DNA of 37,764 nt from Actinomycetes bacterium (GCA_023450335.1 JAEXHA010000089.1:1-37764); one strand, 5' to 3'. Positions 24,022 to 32,306 are shown, numbered from the stretch's first letter. The notes: generated from the sequence alone by a model not told the origin. Made by a program: numbers and translations.

Positions 24022-24963
24022 TCATTCGAGCAGTGCGACGCCGAACCCTGCCACGACCGCGCGCACTTCGTCGAGGTAGCGCCGCGCCTGCCCGGTGAGC
24101 GGGATCGCGGAGTGACCGATCCAGCCGACCTCGATGCGCTCGTCGACGTCGAGGGGAATGGCGACGATCTCGGGGTCCAGGTCGTCACTGATGATGCCCG
24201 TTGAGATCGTGTAGCCGTCGAGCCCGATCATGAGGTTGAAGATCGTCGCCCGATCGGAGACCCGGATCTCCTGTGCACTCGACAGCGTGGACAGGATCTC
24301 CTCGGCGAAGTAGAACGAATTGTTCGCCCCCTGATCGAAGGTGAGCCGCGGCAGGTCGGCGAGATCGCCGAGCGTCACGCGGTCGCGGGTGACGAGCGGG
24401 TTCTTGCGGGAGATGAAGATGTGCGGTTCGGCGAGGAAGAGCGGCTGGAACGCGAGCCCGGCATCCCGGAGCAGCTTGTCGATGACCCGTCGGTTGAAGT
24501 CGTTCCGATAGAGGATGCCGACCTCGCTGCGCAGCGTGCGCACGTCCTCGATGATGTCCCACGTACGGGTCTCGCGAAGAGAGAACTCGTACTCGGCCGC
24601 CGGGCTGTCCTTCACCATCCGCACGAACGCGTCGACCGCGAATGAGTAGTGCTGTGTCGACACCCCCAGAAGGCGTCGCGAGGGTGGTCGGCCGAGGTAA
24701 CGCTGCTCGAGCAGCTCTGCCTGCTCCACGACCTGCCGGGCATATCCGAGGAACTCGGCACCGTCGACAGTGAGCGTGACCCCGCGGGCGGAGCGGAGCA
24801 GGAGCGGACGCCCGACCCGCGTCTCGAGGTCCTTCATCGCCGCGGACATCGTCGGCTGGGCCACGTACAGCAGGTCTGCGGCGGCCGTGATCGAGCCGGA
24901 GGCGGCGACCTCGATGAAGTAATGGAGTTGCTGCAGAGTGATGCTGCTCGCTCGTCGCGCCAT
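24022..24963 (-). CDS. LysR-family transcriptional regulator beside mesX-mesD
   Basis: The 313-residue LysR protein has an N-terminal winged helix-turn-helix (LQQLHYFIEVAASGSITAAADLLYVAQPTMSAAMKDLE) and a C-terminal periplasmic-binding-like effector domain (about 90-300). It is divergent from mesX, so it probably controls methionine synthesis and itself. The ATG at 24963 is preceded by TAGCCT with a 6-nt spacer and has no Shine-Dalgarno, so its mRNA is likely leaderless. Three ATAG/CTAT half-sites span this promoter. The effector is unknown. A sulfur or methionine metabolite would fit the context. Confidence 0.9.
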   Translation of the reverse strand: MARRASSITLQQLHYFIEVAASGSITAAADLLYVAQPTMSAAMKDLETRVGRPLLLRSARGVTLTVDGAEFLGYARQVVEQAELLEQRYLGRPPSRRLLGVSTQHYSFAVDAFVRMVKDSPAAEYEFSLRETRTWDIIEDVRTLRSEVGILYRNDFNRRVIDKLLRDAGLAFQPLFLAEPHIFISRKNPLVTRDRVTLGDLADLPRLTFDQGANNSFYFAEEILSTLSSAQEIRVSDRATIFNLMIGLDGYTISTGIISDDLDPEIVAIPLDVDERIEVGWIGHSAIPLTGQARRYLDEVRAVVAGFGVALLE

Positions 24964-24988
24964 AGGTTGAGGCTATACCAGGCCATAG
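24962..24988. promoter_or_regulatory. Candidate LysR operator between lysR and mesX
   Basis: ATAG (24962-24965), CTAT (24973-24976) and ATAG (24985-24988) form two adjoining inverted repeats. The first, ATAG-N7-CTAT, fits the T-N11-A rule for LysR boxes. The second, CTAT-N8-ATAG, shares the middle arm. The elements cover the lysR -10 box TAGCCT (24975-24970) and its start codon, so bound LysR would repress its own gene. TAGGAT (24986-24991) could be the mesX -10. Confidence 0.45.
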
Positions 24989-25088
24989 GATCCGCGAGTT
25001 ACTCAATGGATGCCGCGCGCCTGCACCATGGAGGGATCGACGTCCGCGCGGCCGAACCCGGCCGCCCCATCACCGGATTGGCCCGCTC

Positions 25089-26081
25089 ATGGCGAACGAT
25101 TTCACGTTCAGCATCACCACCACCCGCTTCGACGAGGACTACTCGCCCTCAGACACTTCCCGCGCCACCACGAACTTCGCCAACCTGGCGCGGGGCGAGC
25201 ATCGTCAGCAGAATCTCCGCAATGCAATGACGATGATCGATCGCCGGTTCAACGACCTCGCCCACTGGGACAACGCGGAGCAGGACCGTTATGCGGTCGA
25301 ACTCGACATCGTGTCCGTCGACCTGCATTTCACCACAGCGGGCGACGACCACGCGTTCCCGCTCCTCGAAATGCTCGACACGCGGATCCTCGACCGTCGA
25401 ACGGGTGCGCGCCACCACGGCATCGTGGGCAACAACTTCTCCTCCTATGTCCGTGACTTCGACTTCAGCGTGCTGCTGCCGACCGTCAACCAGGATTCTG
25501 CAGAACTGGTGGTGCCCGACGATTTCGGCCACCTGCACGGCAAACTGTTCCAGCACTTCCTCGCCTCCGCGGCCTATCAGCGCCTGTCCCCCGACCTCCC
25601 CGTGATCTGCATCAGCGTGTCGACGAGCAAGACCTATCACCGGACGGAGAACCACCACCCGATCCTCGGCGTGGAGTATCACCAGGACGAACCCTCGCTG
25701 ACCGACGAGTACTTCTCGCGTATGGGGCTGCGGGCCCGGTTCTTCATGCCGCCGGGCAGTGTCGCACCGCTCGCGTTCTACTTCCGCGGAGATCTGCTCG
25801 GGGACTACTCGAACCTGCAGCTGATCGGCACGGTCAGCACGATGGAGACGTTCCAGAAGATCTATCGACCGGAGATCTACAACGCCAACTCGGCCGCGGC
25901 GAGCGTCTATCGACCGAGCCTGGACCAGCAGGACTATTCGTGCACGCAGATCGCCTACGATCGCGTCGAACGCAGCCGACTGGCGATCACACAGGGGAAG
26001 TACACGGAGGAGCACTTCGTGAAGCCACACCGCGAGGTGCTCGATCAGTGGGCCACCGGCCGCCCGGTGCCGGTCGGATGA
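25089..26081 (+). CDS. mesX: MesX (DUF1852), partner of the folate-independent methionine synthase MesD
   Basis: The 330-residue protein matches DUF1852 from start to end: FTFSITTTRFDEDYSPSD at the N-terminus, then RRTGARHHGIVGNNFSSYVRDFDF, ISVSTSKTYHRTENHHPILGVEYHQ and the C-terminal IAYDRVERSRLAITQGKYTEEHFVKPHREVL. DUF1852 has been named MesX and is required with MesD for methionine synthesis in Acinetobacter baylyi. That work identified MesD as a core-type synthase that does not use methyl-folates. MesX's own chemistry is not known. The ATG has no good Shine-Dalgarno and follows a leader of about 90 nt. Its stop overlaps mesD by ATGA. Confidence 0.88.
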   Translation: MANDFTFSITTTRFDEDYSPSDTSRATTNFANLARGEHRQQNLRNAMTMIDRRFNDLAHWDNAEQDRYAVELDIVSVDLHFTTAGDDHAFPLLEMLDTRILDRRTGARHHGIVGNNFSSYVRDFDFSVLLPTVNQDSAELVVPDDFGHLHGKLFQHFLASAAYQRLSPDLPVICISVSTSKTYHRTENHHPILGVEYHQDEPSLTDEYFSRMGLRARFFMPPGSVAPLAFYFRGDLLGDYSNLQLIGTVSTMETFQKIYRPEIYNANSAAASVYRPSLDQQDYSCTQIAYDRVERSRLAITQGKYTEEHFVKPHREVLDQWATGRPVPVG

Positions 26082-27130
26082 GACCGCACACATCGGCCAT
26101 GCCCGCCCACCTGCCCACCGCCGGAGTCGGCAGCCTCCCGAAGCCATCGTGGCTCGCACCGCCGGGAACGCTCTGGTCCCCGTGGAAGCTGCACGGTGAG
26201 GCGTTGGCCGAAGCCACCCAGGACGCGCTGCGGATCGCTGTCCACGAGCAGGAGCGCCGCGGTATGGACATCATCAGCGATGGCGAACAGACGCGACAGC
26301 ATTTCGTCACGACCTTCATCGAGCATCTCACCGGCGTCGACTTCGAACGGCGCGAGACGGTGCGGATCCGCAATCGGTATGACGCGAGTGTGCCGACCGT
26401 GATCGGGACCGTGAGCCGCGAGCGCCCGGTCTTCGTCGACGACGCACGCTTCCTCCGTCAGCAGACCGATCGTCCGGTCAAATGGGCGCTCCCAGGCCCC
26501 ATGACGATGGTCGACACCCTCTACGACCGTCATTACCGGAGTCGCGAGAAGCTGGCGTGGGAGTTCGCCACCATCCTGAATCAGGAAGCCCGAGACCTCG
26601 AGTCCGCCGGGGTCGACATCATCCAATTCGATGAGCCCGCCTTCAACGTGTTCTTCGACGATGTGCGGGATTGGGGAGTCGCGACGCTCGAGAGGGCGGC
26701 CCAGGGCCTGCGCGCCCAGACTGCCGTGCACATCTGCTACGGCTACGGCATCAGGGCGAACACGGAGTGGAAGTCGACCCTCGGGGCACAATGGCGCCAG
26801 TACGAGGAGTCGTTCCCGCTTCTGCAGCGCTCGACGATCGACATCGTCTCGCTCGAGAGCCATCGCTCGCACGTCCCCATGGATCTGATCGAGCTGATCC
26901 GCGGCAAGAAGGTCATGCTCGGGGCCGTCGACGTGGCCGGCGACACGATCGAGACGCCGGAGGAGGTGGCCGACACGTTGCGCAGGGCGCTCAGATTCGT
27001 CGACGCGGACAAGCTCATCCCCAGCACGAACTGCGGGATGGCACCGCTGTCGCGTGAGGTCGCCCTCGGCAAGCTCACGGCGCTCAGTGCCGGCGCGGGT
27101 ATCGTCCGCGACGAGCTCGCGCAGCCCTGA
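26078..27130 (+). CDS. mesD: MesD-type core methionine synthase
   Basis: The 350-residue protein corresponds to the catalytic C-terminal barrel of cobalamin-independent methionine synthase MetE and lacks the N-terminal folate-handling half. The zinc/homocysteine ligands are all present: H218 and C220 in VHICYGYG, E260 in SLESHRSH and C319 in STNCGMAPLS. PGPMTMVDTLYDRHY and QFDEPAFNVFFDD are family blocks. Together with MesX it should methylate homocysteine from a non-folate donor that has not been identified. The start is the ATG in the ATGA overlap with mesX. An internal Met (MPAHLPTAGVGSLPKP) is a possible alternative. A bidirectional terminator follows 23 nt downstream. Confidence 0.9.
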   Translation: MRPHTSAMPAHLPTAGVGSLPKPSWLAPPGTLWSPWKLHGEALAEATQDALRIAVHEQERRGMDIISDGEQTRQHFVTTFIEHLTGVDFERRETVRIRNRYDASVPTVIGTVSRERPVFVDDARFLRQQTDRPVKWALPGPMTMVDTLYDRHYRSREKLAWEFATILNQEARDLESAGVDIIQFDEPAFNVFFDDVRDWGVATLERAAQGLRAQTAVHICYGYGIRANTEWKSTLGAQWRQYEESFPLLQRSTIDIVSLESHRSHVPMDLIELIRGKKVMLGAVDVAGDTIETPEEVADTLRRALRFVDADKLIPSTNCGMAPLSREVALGKLTALSAGAGIVRDELAQP

Positions 27131-27153
27131 GGCGACCTGCCGCCTGCAACGCG

Positions 27154-27181
27154 AAAACCCCCGGGATGACCCGGGGGGTTT
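27154..27181. terminator. Bidirectional terminator between mesD and tRNA-Glu
   Basis: AACCCCCGGG, a 4-nt loop ATGA and CCCGGGGGGTTT form a stem flanked by A and T runs, so it can stop mesD transcripts from the left and tRNA-Glu transcripts from the right. Confidence 0.85.
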
Positions 27182-27185
27182 CTGT

Positions 27186-27261
27186 TGGTGACCCCAGCGG
27201 GATTCGAACCCGCGTTACCGCCGTGAGAGGGCGGCGTACTAGGCCGCTATACGATGGGGCC
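27186..27261 (-). tRNA. tRNA-Glu (CTC)
   Basis: Read on the minus strand the gene begins GGCCCCATCGTATAGCGG and forms a complete cloverleaf: acceptor GGCCCCA/TGGGGTC with one G-U pair, anticodon loop with CTC flanked by the stem CCGCC/GGCGG, and T arm with GGTTCGAATCC. The body is 27189-27261 and the 3' CCA is encoded (27186-27188). Confidence 0.97.
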
Positions 27262-27279
27262 GTTTCACGCAACCGTTAG

Positions 27280-27308
27280 ATTATGCCATGCGATTCCGCC
27301 CCGAACAA
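27280..27308 (-). promoter_or_regulatory. tRNA-Glu promoter
   Basis: On the minus strand TTGTTC (27308-27303) and CATAAT (27285-27280) are separated by 17 nt. The predicted start is about 12 nt before the tRNA. Confidence 0.6.
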
Positions 27309-27357
27309 AATCGAGGCCGGGCTTGCTCGCGCGGCCCCTTCGCCGTTGACTGGGAGC

Positions 27358-27996
27358 ATGCGCGTCACGAAACACGAACATGCCTGCCTGCGCCTCGAGA
27401 GTGCGGGCAAGACCCTGCTGATCGACCCGGGCAGCTTCACGCTGCCACTGACGGAGGTGACCGATCTGGTCGGTGTCGTGATCACCCATCAGCACGCCGA
27501 CCATTGGACGCCCGAGCATCTCGACCGGCTGCGCAAGAGTCACCCCGACCTCCCGATCCACGGCCCGGCCGGCGTCGCCGCGGCCGCCGCCGGCTATGAC
27601 ATCCGAGTCGTCTCCCCCGGTGACACCGTGACGCTCGACCCCTTCTCGCTGTCGTTCCACGGGGGCACCCACGCCGTCATCCACGAGTCCATCCCCGTCG
27701 TCGACAACGTCGGCGTTCTCGTCGACGATGCGTTCTACTATCCCGGCGACTCCTATGCGGTCCCCGCCGGAGCCGAGGTGCGCCTGCTCGCCGCGCCGGT
27801 GGGCGCGCCGTGGCTGAAGATCGGCGAGGCCATGGACTTCGTGCTGGCGGTGAAGCCGCGCCGCGCCTTCGCGACGCATGACATGACGCTCTCACGCAGT
27901 GGCCTGCAGATGGGGCGCGCGCGGCTGGCGTGGGCCGTCGAGCAGAACGGCGGCGAGTTCGTGGAGCTCGAACCCGGCGACAGCGCCGACGTCTGA
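27358..27996 (+). CDS. Metallo-beta-lactamase-fold hydrolase
   Basis: The 212-residue protein has the MBL-fold HxHxDH motif as THQHADHW, an upstream LLIDPGS and a downstream YYPGDSY (metal-ligand Asp) and ATHDMTLS (C-terminal His). It resembles the short UPF0173/RNase-Z-like MBL group that often acts on nucleotide or ester substrates. The substrate cannot be named. The ATG at 27358 (MRVTKHEHACLRLES) has GGGAG close upstream. A longer frame to 27283 gives an N-terminus without MBL similarity. It ends before a 13-bp inverted repeat shared with the convergent fructose operon. Confidence 0.87.
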   Translation: MRVTKHEHACLRLESAGKTLLIDPGSFTLPLTEVTDLVGVVITHQHADHWTPEHLDRLRKSHPDLPIHGPAGVAAAAAGYDIRVVSPGDTVTLDPFSLSFHGGTHAVIHESIPVVDNVGVLVDDAFYYPGDSYAVPAGAEVRLLAAPVGAPWLKIGEAMDFVLAVKPRRAFATHDMTLSRSGLQMGRARLAWAVEQNGGEFVELEPGDSADV

Positions 27997-28002
27997 GACG
28001 AC

Positions 28003-28041
28003 GAAGGCGGATGCCGGGGTCGCCCCACGGCATCCGCCTTC
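28003..28041. terminator. Perfect 13-bp inverted repeat between MBL gene and ptsH
   Basis: GAAGGCGGATGCC (28003-28015) and GGCATCCGCCTTC (28029-28041) form a perfect stem with a 13-nt loop between the convergent gene ends. U-runs are minimal. It probably terminates both transcripts. Confidence 0.7.
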
Positions 28042-28052
28042 GCCGGTGCGCC

Positions 28053-28322
28053 TTACTCGGCGTCGTGGTCGGTCTCGAGGAAGGTGACGAGGCTGTCCAG
28101 CGCCTCGTCGGCGCCGTCAGCGTCGGACTTGAGCGTGACGACGGTGCCCTGGGTCGCCCCCAGCCCCATCAAGGTCAGGATGCTGCCGGCGTTGAGGTCG
28201 GGGCCGCCGGGCACGGCGATGGTGACGGGCACACCGGTGGCCTGCACCGCCTGCACGAACAGCTTCGCGGGGCGGGCGTGCAGACCTGAGCTGCTGGCGA
28301 TGGTGGCGGTGCGTTCGGCCAT
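28053..28322 (-). CDS. ptsH: Phosphocarrier protein HPr
   Basis: HPr carries phosphate from Enzyme I to the PTS permeases. The 89-residue protein has the active His15 in SSGLHARPA and the regulatory-serine region NAGSILTLMGLG (Ser47, the equivalent of Ser46 in other HPr proteins). The ATG has AAGGAG at good spacing, 16 nt after fruA. It is the last gene of the fru operon. No Enzyme I gene is in the window, so this HPr must rely on one encoded elsewhere. Confidence 0.96.
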   Translation of the reverse strand: MAERTATIASSSGLHARPAKLFVQAVQATGVPVTIAVPGGPDLNAGSILTLMGLGATQGTVVTLKSDADGADEALDSLVTFLETDHDAE

Positions 28323-28338
28323 GTCTGTCTCCTTGAAG

Positions 28339-30438
28339 TTACGCGGCGGCCGGTTCGGCGAATGCCGCCTCGGCCTGATCGAGCTCTGCGCGACCGACGT
28401 ACCTCTTGAGTACGACGAGCACGAGCGCTGTCACGACCGTACCGGCCAGCAGCGCCACCACGAAACCCCAGATCGGGCTGATCGCGAATAGAACGAAGAT
28501 TCCGCCGTGCGGGGCGAAGCTGGTGACGCCGAGCACCATGCTCAGCGCGCCGGTGACAGCCCCGCCCACCATCGAGGCCGGGATCACGCGCAGCGGATCG
28601 GCCGCCGCGAACGGAATCGCACCCTCGCTGATGAAGGCGGCACCCAGCAGCCAGGCGGCCTTGCCGTTCTCGCGCTCCACCGGCGTGAACAGCGGGCGGG
28701 CGAGCACGGTGGATGCCAGAGCCAGGCCCAGCGGCGGAACCATGCCTGCGCACATGACCGCCGCCATGATCAGGTAGGGCGCGGTGTTGTCGGCGGAGGC
28801 CGCCGCCAGGCCGGTGGTCGCGAACACGTAGGCGACCTTGTTGACCGGGCCGCCCAGGTCGAAACACATCATGAGCCCCAGGATGACGCCGACGACCACC
28901 ACGCCGGCGCTGCTGGCCGTCAGCGTGGTCAGCGCGTCGGTCAGTGCCACCATGAGCGCGGCGATGGGACCGCCCAGCAGCAGGATCATCAGACCGGATG
29001 CCACGATCGAGCCGAACAGCGGGATGAGCACGACCGGCATGAGCCCGCGCAGCCAGCGAGGAACACGCAGGCTGCCCAGCCACCAGGCGGCCACACCGGC
29101 GAGCAGGCCACCGATGATGCCGCCGATGAATCCGGCATTCATGGTCACCGCGACGGCCCCCGCGACGAATCCGGGGGCGATGCCGGGACGGTCGGCGACC
29201 GCGAAGGCGATGTAGCCGGCGAGGGCCGCGACGAGGAAGCCCATCGAGGTCGAACCGATGACGAAGGCGACCGCACCCAGGTATTCGGCGAGCCCGCCGG
29301 CGGGCAGGTTCCACAGCGCGTTGTCGATGATGATCGCGTAGGCCTTGTTGTCGGCGTTGACGTCCGCGCCGCCGAGAAGGAAGCCCAGCGCGATGAGCAG
29401 ACCGCCGCCGGCGACGAACGGGATCATGTAGCTCACGCCGGTGAGCAGGATGCGCTGGATGCGCGCACCCCACGACAGGCGCGCCGTCGTTGCCGCACCG
29501 CCGGCCGTGTCGGCCCCGGCGGTCGTCGGCACGCGCGTGGCGGCCGGGTCGGATGCGGCAGCGACGGCCTCGGCGATCAGCTGCGCCGGTTGCTCGATGC
29601 CGCGCTTGACGCCGGAGCGGATGACGGGCTTTCCCGCGAATCGGTGTTGCTCGCGCACATCCACGTCGGTCGCGAAGATGACCGCGTCGGCGTGGGCGAT
29701 GGTCTCGGCCGGGAGCGCTTCATAGCCGCTCGAACCCTGCGGTTCGACCGCGAGGTCGACACCCGCCTTCGTCCCGGCTGCCGAAAGCGCGTCGGCGGCC
29801 ATGAACGTGTGGGCGATGCCGGTCGCGCACGAGGTGACGGCCACGATGCGTGCGGGGCGGCCCTCGACGGTGGTCGCCGGCGGAGCACCGGTCTCCGCCG
29901 CGGGCGCACTGGGTGCCGCGGGCCCACTGTTCGCGGCGACAGCGGCGGAATCGCCCGCGTCGGCGGCCGCTCCGGTCTCGGCCTGCTCTCCGATGGCATC
30001 CTGGACGATTGCGACGACGGCCTCGGCCGAGTCGGCCCCGCGCAGCGCCGTGGTGAACTCCTCGCGCATGAGACTGCGGGCCAGCCGCGACAGCACCGCG
30101 AGATGCTCTTCGGCTGCCGTGTCGGGCGCGGCGATGAGGAACACCAGATCTGCGTCGCCGTCGGGCGCGCCGAAAGACACCGCCGGATCGAGCCGGGCGA
30201 AGGCCAGCGAGGCGCGGGTGACGGCCGCGCTCTTCGCGTGCGGGATGGCGATGCCGCCGGGCAGACCGGTCTCGTCCTTCTCCTCGCGCGCCCAGGCGTC
30301 GGCGGCGAGGGCATCGGCATCGGTGGCCCGCCCGGCGGCCGCGACCCGCGCAGCGAGGGCTTCGATGACCGCACGCTTGTCGGCGCCCAGCGGCTCATCG
30401 AGACTGACGAGCTGTGGCGTGATGGTTTCCGACACCAT
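28339..30438 (-). CDS. fruA: Fructose-specific PTS permease EIIABC
   Basis: The 699-residue polyprotein imports fructose and phosphorylates it to fructose-1-phosphate. Domain order: EIIA at 1-150 with phospho-His67 (GGIAIPHAKSAA), an Ala-rich linker at about 151-195, EIIB at about 197-300 with phospho-Cys204 (VAVTSCATGIAHTF), then the membrane domain EIIC from about 325 to 690 with some eight to ten helices. GAGGAGG lies 2 nt before the ATG at 30438 and 5 nt before an in-frame GTG at 30435. The GTG has the better spacing, so either may be used. It lies 20 nt after fruK and 16 nt before ptsH. Confidence 0.95.
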   Translation of the reverse strand: MVSETITPQLVSLDEPLGADKRAVIEALAARVAAAGRATDADALAADAWAREEKDETGLPGGIAIPHAKSAAVTRASLAFARLDPAVSFGAPDGDADLVFLIAAPDTAAEEHLAVLSRLARSLMREEFTTALRGADSAEAVVAIVQDAIGEQAETGAAADAGDSAAVAANSGPAAPSAPAAETGAPPATTVEGRPARIVAVTSCATGIAHTFMAADALSAAGTKAGVDLAVEPQGSSGYEALPAETIAHADAVIFATDVDVREQHRFAGKPVIRSGVKRGIEQPAQLIAEAVAAASDPAATRVPTTAGADTAGGAATTARLSWGARIQRILLTGVSYMIPFVAGGGLLIALGFLLGGADVNADNKAYAIIIDNALWNLPAGGLAEYLGAVAFVIGSTSMGFLVAALAGYIAFAVADRPGIAPGFVAGAVAVTMNAGFIGGIIGGLLAGVAAWWLGSLRVPRWLRGLMPVVLIPLFGSIVASGLMILLLGGPIAALMVALTDALTTLTASSAGVVVVGVILGLMMCFDLGGPVNKVAYVFATTGLAAASADNTAPYLIMAAVMCAGMVPPLGLALASTVLARPLFTPVERENGKAAWLLGAAFISEGAIPFAAADPLRVIPASMVGGAVTGALSMVLGVTSFAPHGGIFVLFAISPIWGFVVALLAGTVVTALVLVVLKRYVGRAELDQAEAAFAEPAAA

Positions 30439-30458
30439 GACCTCCTCTGGTCGTGTTT

Positions 30459-31409
30459 TCAGCGGGTGAGAGCGCGCACCGGCACGTCGCCGGGCGGCAG
30501 ATCGGAGGGGGAGGGCGCCTGCGTGCCCACCAGCGACGCGGCGGCGGCGCCGTAGCGAATGCTGTGGCGCAGACACCCGGCGGGGTCGGCGCCGGCGCTC
30601 TCGGCGAGCAGGTAGCCCGCCAGGGCGCTGTCGCCGGCACCCACCGTGCTGCGGACCTGGATCGGAGGGGGCGCTGCCGCCCACGCCCCCTCCGCGGCCA
30701 CCAGGACCGCGCCCGCTGCGCCGAGGGTGACCAGCGCGGCACCGACCTTGGCAGGCACGAGGTCGCGTGCCACCGTATGCGCGGCATCGGCGACGTCAGC
30801 GCCCGCCGGCCATGCCACGCCGGTGAGTTCGGCGAGTTCTTCATCGTTGGGCTTGATGAGGTCGGCGACGCCCGCCTCGACCACGGCAGCCAGCGCCGTC
30901 CCCGACGTGTCCACTGCGATCCGCGGTGCGCGGGATCCGCCGCTGCGCCGGATGGCTTCGATGACCCGGACATAGAAGTCTTCACCGACGCCTGGCGGCA
31001 ACGAGCCGGCCAGCACGACCCACCGCGCGCGCTCGGCGGCGGCCACCATCGTCGCCGTCAGCGCGGTGGCCTCAGCTGCGCTGAGCGCTGCCCCGGGCAC
31101 GTTCACCTTGGTGGTCTGGCCGTCCGGTGCCGTGAGGGCGACGTTGGTGCGGACGCTGCCGCGGGCAGGCACGGACTGGACCGGCAATCCGGTCTCGGCC
31201 AGCACGGCCGCGAAGGGATCGGCCGCGGCCAGCGGCAGGACCGCGATCGTGTCGGCACCGGCGGCGTGGACGACGCGGGAGACGTTGATGCCTTTTCCGC
31301 CGGCGTGCTCGTGCGCCGCCACAGCGGTGTGCACCTCGCCCACGCGCAACGGCGACGCCAGGTCGATCGTGCGGTCGAGCGCGGGATGGGCGGTCAGGGT
31401 GACGATCAT
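30459..31409 (-). CDS. fruK: 1-phosphofructokinase
   Basis: This PfkB-family kinase converts fructose-1-phosphate to fructose-1,6-bisphosphate, feeding the product of FruA into glycolysis. The PfkB motif HAGGKGINVSRVVHAAG and the C-terminal anion-hole motif STVGAGDSALAGY are present, as is the DLIKPNDEELAELTG segment. The length is 316 residues. The ATG at 31409 is in an ATGA overlap with fruR. An in-frame Met three codons upstream is less likely. Confidence 0.95.
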   Translation of the reverse strand: MIVTLTAHPALDRTIDLASPLRVGEVHTAVAAHEHAGGKGINVSRVVHAAGADTIAVLPLAAADPFAAVLAETGLPVQSVPARGSVRTNVALTAPDGQTTKVNVPGAALSAAEATALTATMVAAAERARWVVLAGSLPPGVGEDFYVRVIEAIRRSGGSRAPRIAVDTSGTALAAVVEAGVADLIKPNDEELAELTGVAWPAGADVADAAHTVARDLVPAKVGAALVTLGAAGAVLVAAEGAWAAAPPPIQVRSTVGAGDSALAGYLLAESAGADPAGCLRHSIRYGAAAASLVGTQAPSPSDLPPGDVPVRALTR

Positions 31410-32191
31410 GCGCGCCACACCGCCACGTCGTTCTCAGCGAGAGCGGTTGCCAATGATGACGGTGGCGCGGCATCGGTGACGAGCACGTCGACGTCGGCCA
31501 CCTCCGCGAATGAGACGAGCAGCTCCTGCTCGAGCTTCTCCGCATGCGCGACGACGACCACGCGGCGGGCCGACGCGACGATGGCGCGCTTGACGGCAGC
31601 CTCCTCCGCATCGGGTGTGCTCAGGCCGAAGTCGGCGGAAAGACCGTTCGTGCCGACGAACGCGACGTCGGGCCGCAACCCTTCGATCGCGCGCACGGTC
31701 GCACTGCCCACGGCTGCCGCCGTCAGGCCCCGAACCCGGCCGCCGATGGCCGTCAGTGCCATCCCCGGCGCACCCGCGAGCAGATGCGCGACCGTCATCG
31801 AGTGGGTGACGACCGCCAGCGACCGCGCGGCGGGCGTACGACGATCCAGAAGCAGCCCCGCGATCGTCGCCGTCGTCGTCCCGGCATCCAGATACACCGA
31901 ACCGCTGAAGTCGTCACCGATGCCGGCCACGGCCCGGCGCGCGATCGCGCGCTTCGCCTCGCCGTACCGCTGCGTCCGCTCGGCCAGTGACGGTTCGACG
32001 ATGCTGCTCGCCCGCTGCGACACCGCTCCGCCGTGCACGCGGCGCACGACACCCGCACGTTCGAGCTGTGCCAGATCGCGACGGATGGTCTCGGTTGTCA
32101 CGTCGAAGCGACGCGCGAGGTCGACCACCGCGACGCTGCCGTCGGCGGCCACCGCCTGCTCGATCAGGTGCTGGCGCTCCGTCGCGTACAT
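31406..32191 (-). CDS. fruR: DeoR-family regulator of the fructose operon
   Basis: The 261-residue protein has an N-terminal DeoR helix-turn-helix (VAVVDLARRFDVTTETIRRDLAQLERAGVVRRVHGGA) and a C-terminal sugar-phosphate isomerase-like effector domain with YLDAGTTTATIA and VGTNGLSADFGLSTPD. It is the first gene of the fruR-fruK-fruA-ptsH operon, so it most likely represses its own operon and is released by fructose-1-phosphate, as in related actinobacteria. The ATG has AAGGAGAA 7-10 nt upstream. Confidence 0.92.
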   Translation of the reverse strand: MYATERQHLIEQAVAADGSVAVVDLARRFDVTTETIRRDLAQLERAGVVRRVHGGAVSQRASSIVEPSLAERTQRYGEAKRAIARRAVAGIGDDFSGSVYLDAGTTTATIAGLLLDRRTPAARSLAVVTHSMTVAHLLAGAPGMALTAIGGRVRGLTAAAVGSATVRAIEGLRPDVAFVGTNGLSADFGLSTPDAEEAAVKRAIVASARRVVVVAHAEKLEQELLVSFAEVADVDVLVTDAAPPSSLATALAENDVAVWRA

Positions 32192-32214
32192 GTGGTTCTC
32201 CTTGGCTTGACCAC

Positions 32215-32244
32215 ACGCTACAACACAAACACACAGCCCGACAA
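32215..32244 (-). promoter_or_regulatory. fru operon promoter with TGTGTTTGTGTT operator
   Basis: On the minus strand TTGTCG (32244-32239) and TAGCGT (32220-32215) are spaced by 18 nt. The spacer holds the GT-rich repeat TGTGTGTTTGTGTTG, a plausible DeoR-type operator that would block RNA polymerase. The predicted start is about 17 nt before the fruR ATG. Confidence 0.5.
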
Positions 32245-32259
32245 GGTGCCGTCACGCAG

Positions 32260-32290
32260 AAGGTCCCGGCCGCAGCGCAGCCGGGACCTT
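32260..32290. terminator. Inverted repeat between fruR promoter and oxygenase gene
   Basis: AAGGTCCCGGC (32260-32270) and GCCGGGACCTT (32280-32290) form an 11-bp perfect stem with a 9-nt loop just after the oxygenase stop codon. There is no U-run. It is likely a terminator that insulates the fru promoter. Confidence 0.65.
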
Positions 32291-32306
32291 CAAGACCGAG
32301 AGTGGA

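Noticed and set aside
25006..25230. A possible small upstream gene starting MDAARLHHGG before mesX
   Set aside because: It has no Shine-Dalgarno or -10 at the right distance, overlaps the mesX start out of frame, and gives an Arg/Ser/Pro-rich translation.
28507..30555. A 682-codon plus-strand open frame
   Set aside because: It is the antisense shadow of fruA, whose EIIA, EIIB and EIIC motifs are intact. The translation is low-complexity Gly/Arg/His.
30453..32210. A 585-codon plus-strand open frame
   Set aside because: It is antisense to fruK and fruR and has no recognisable domain.
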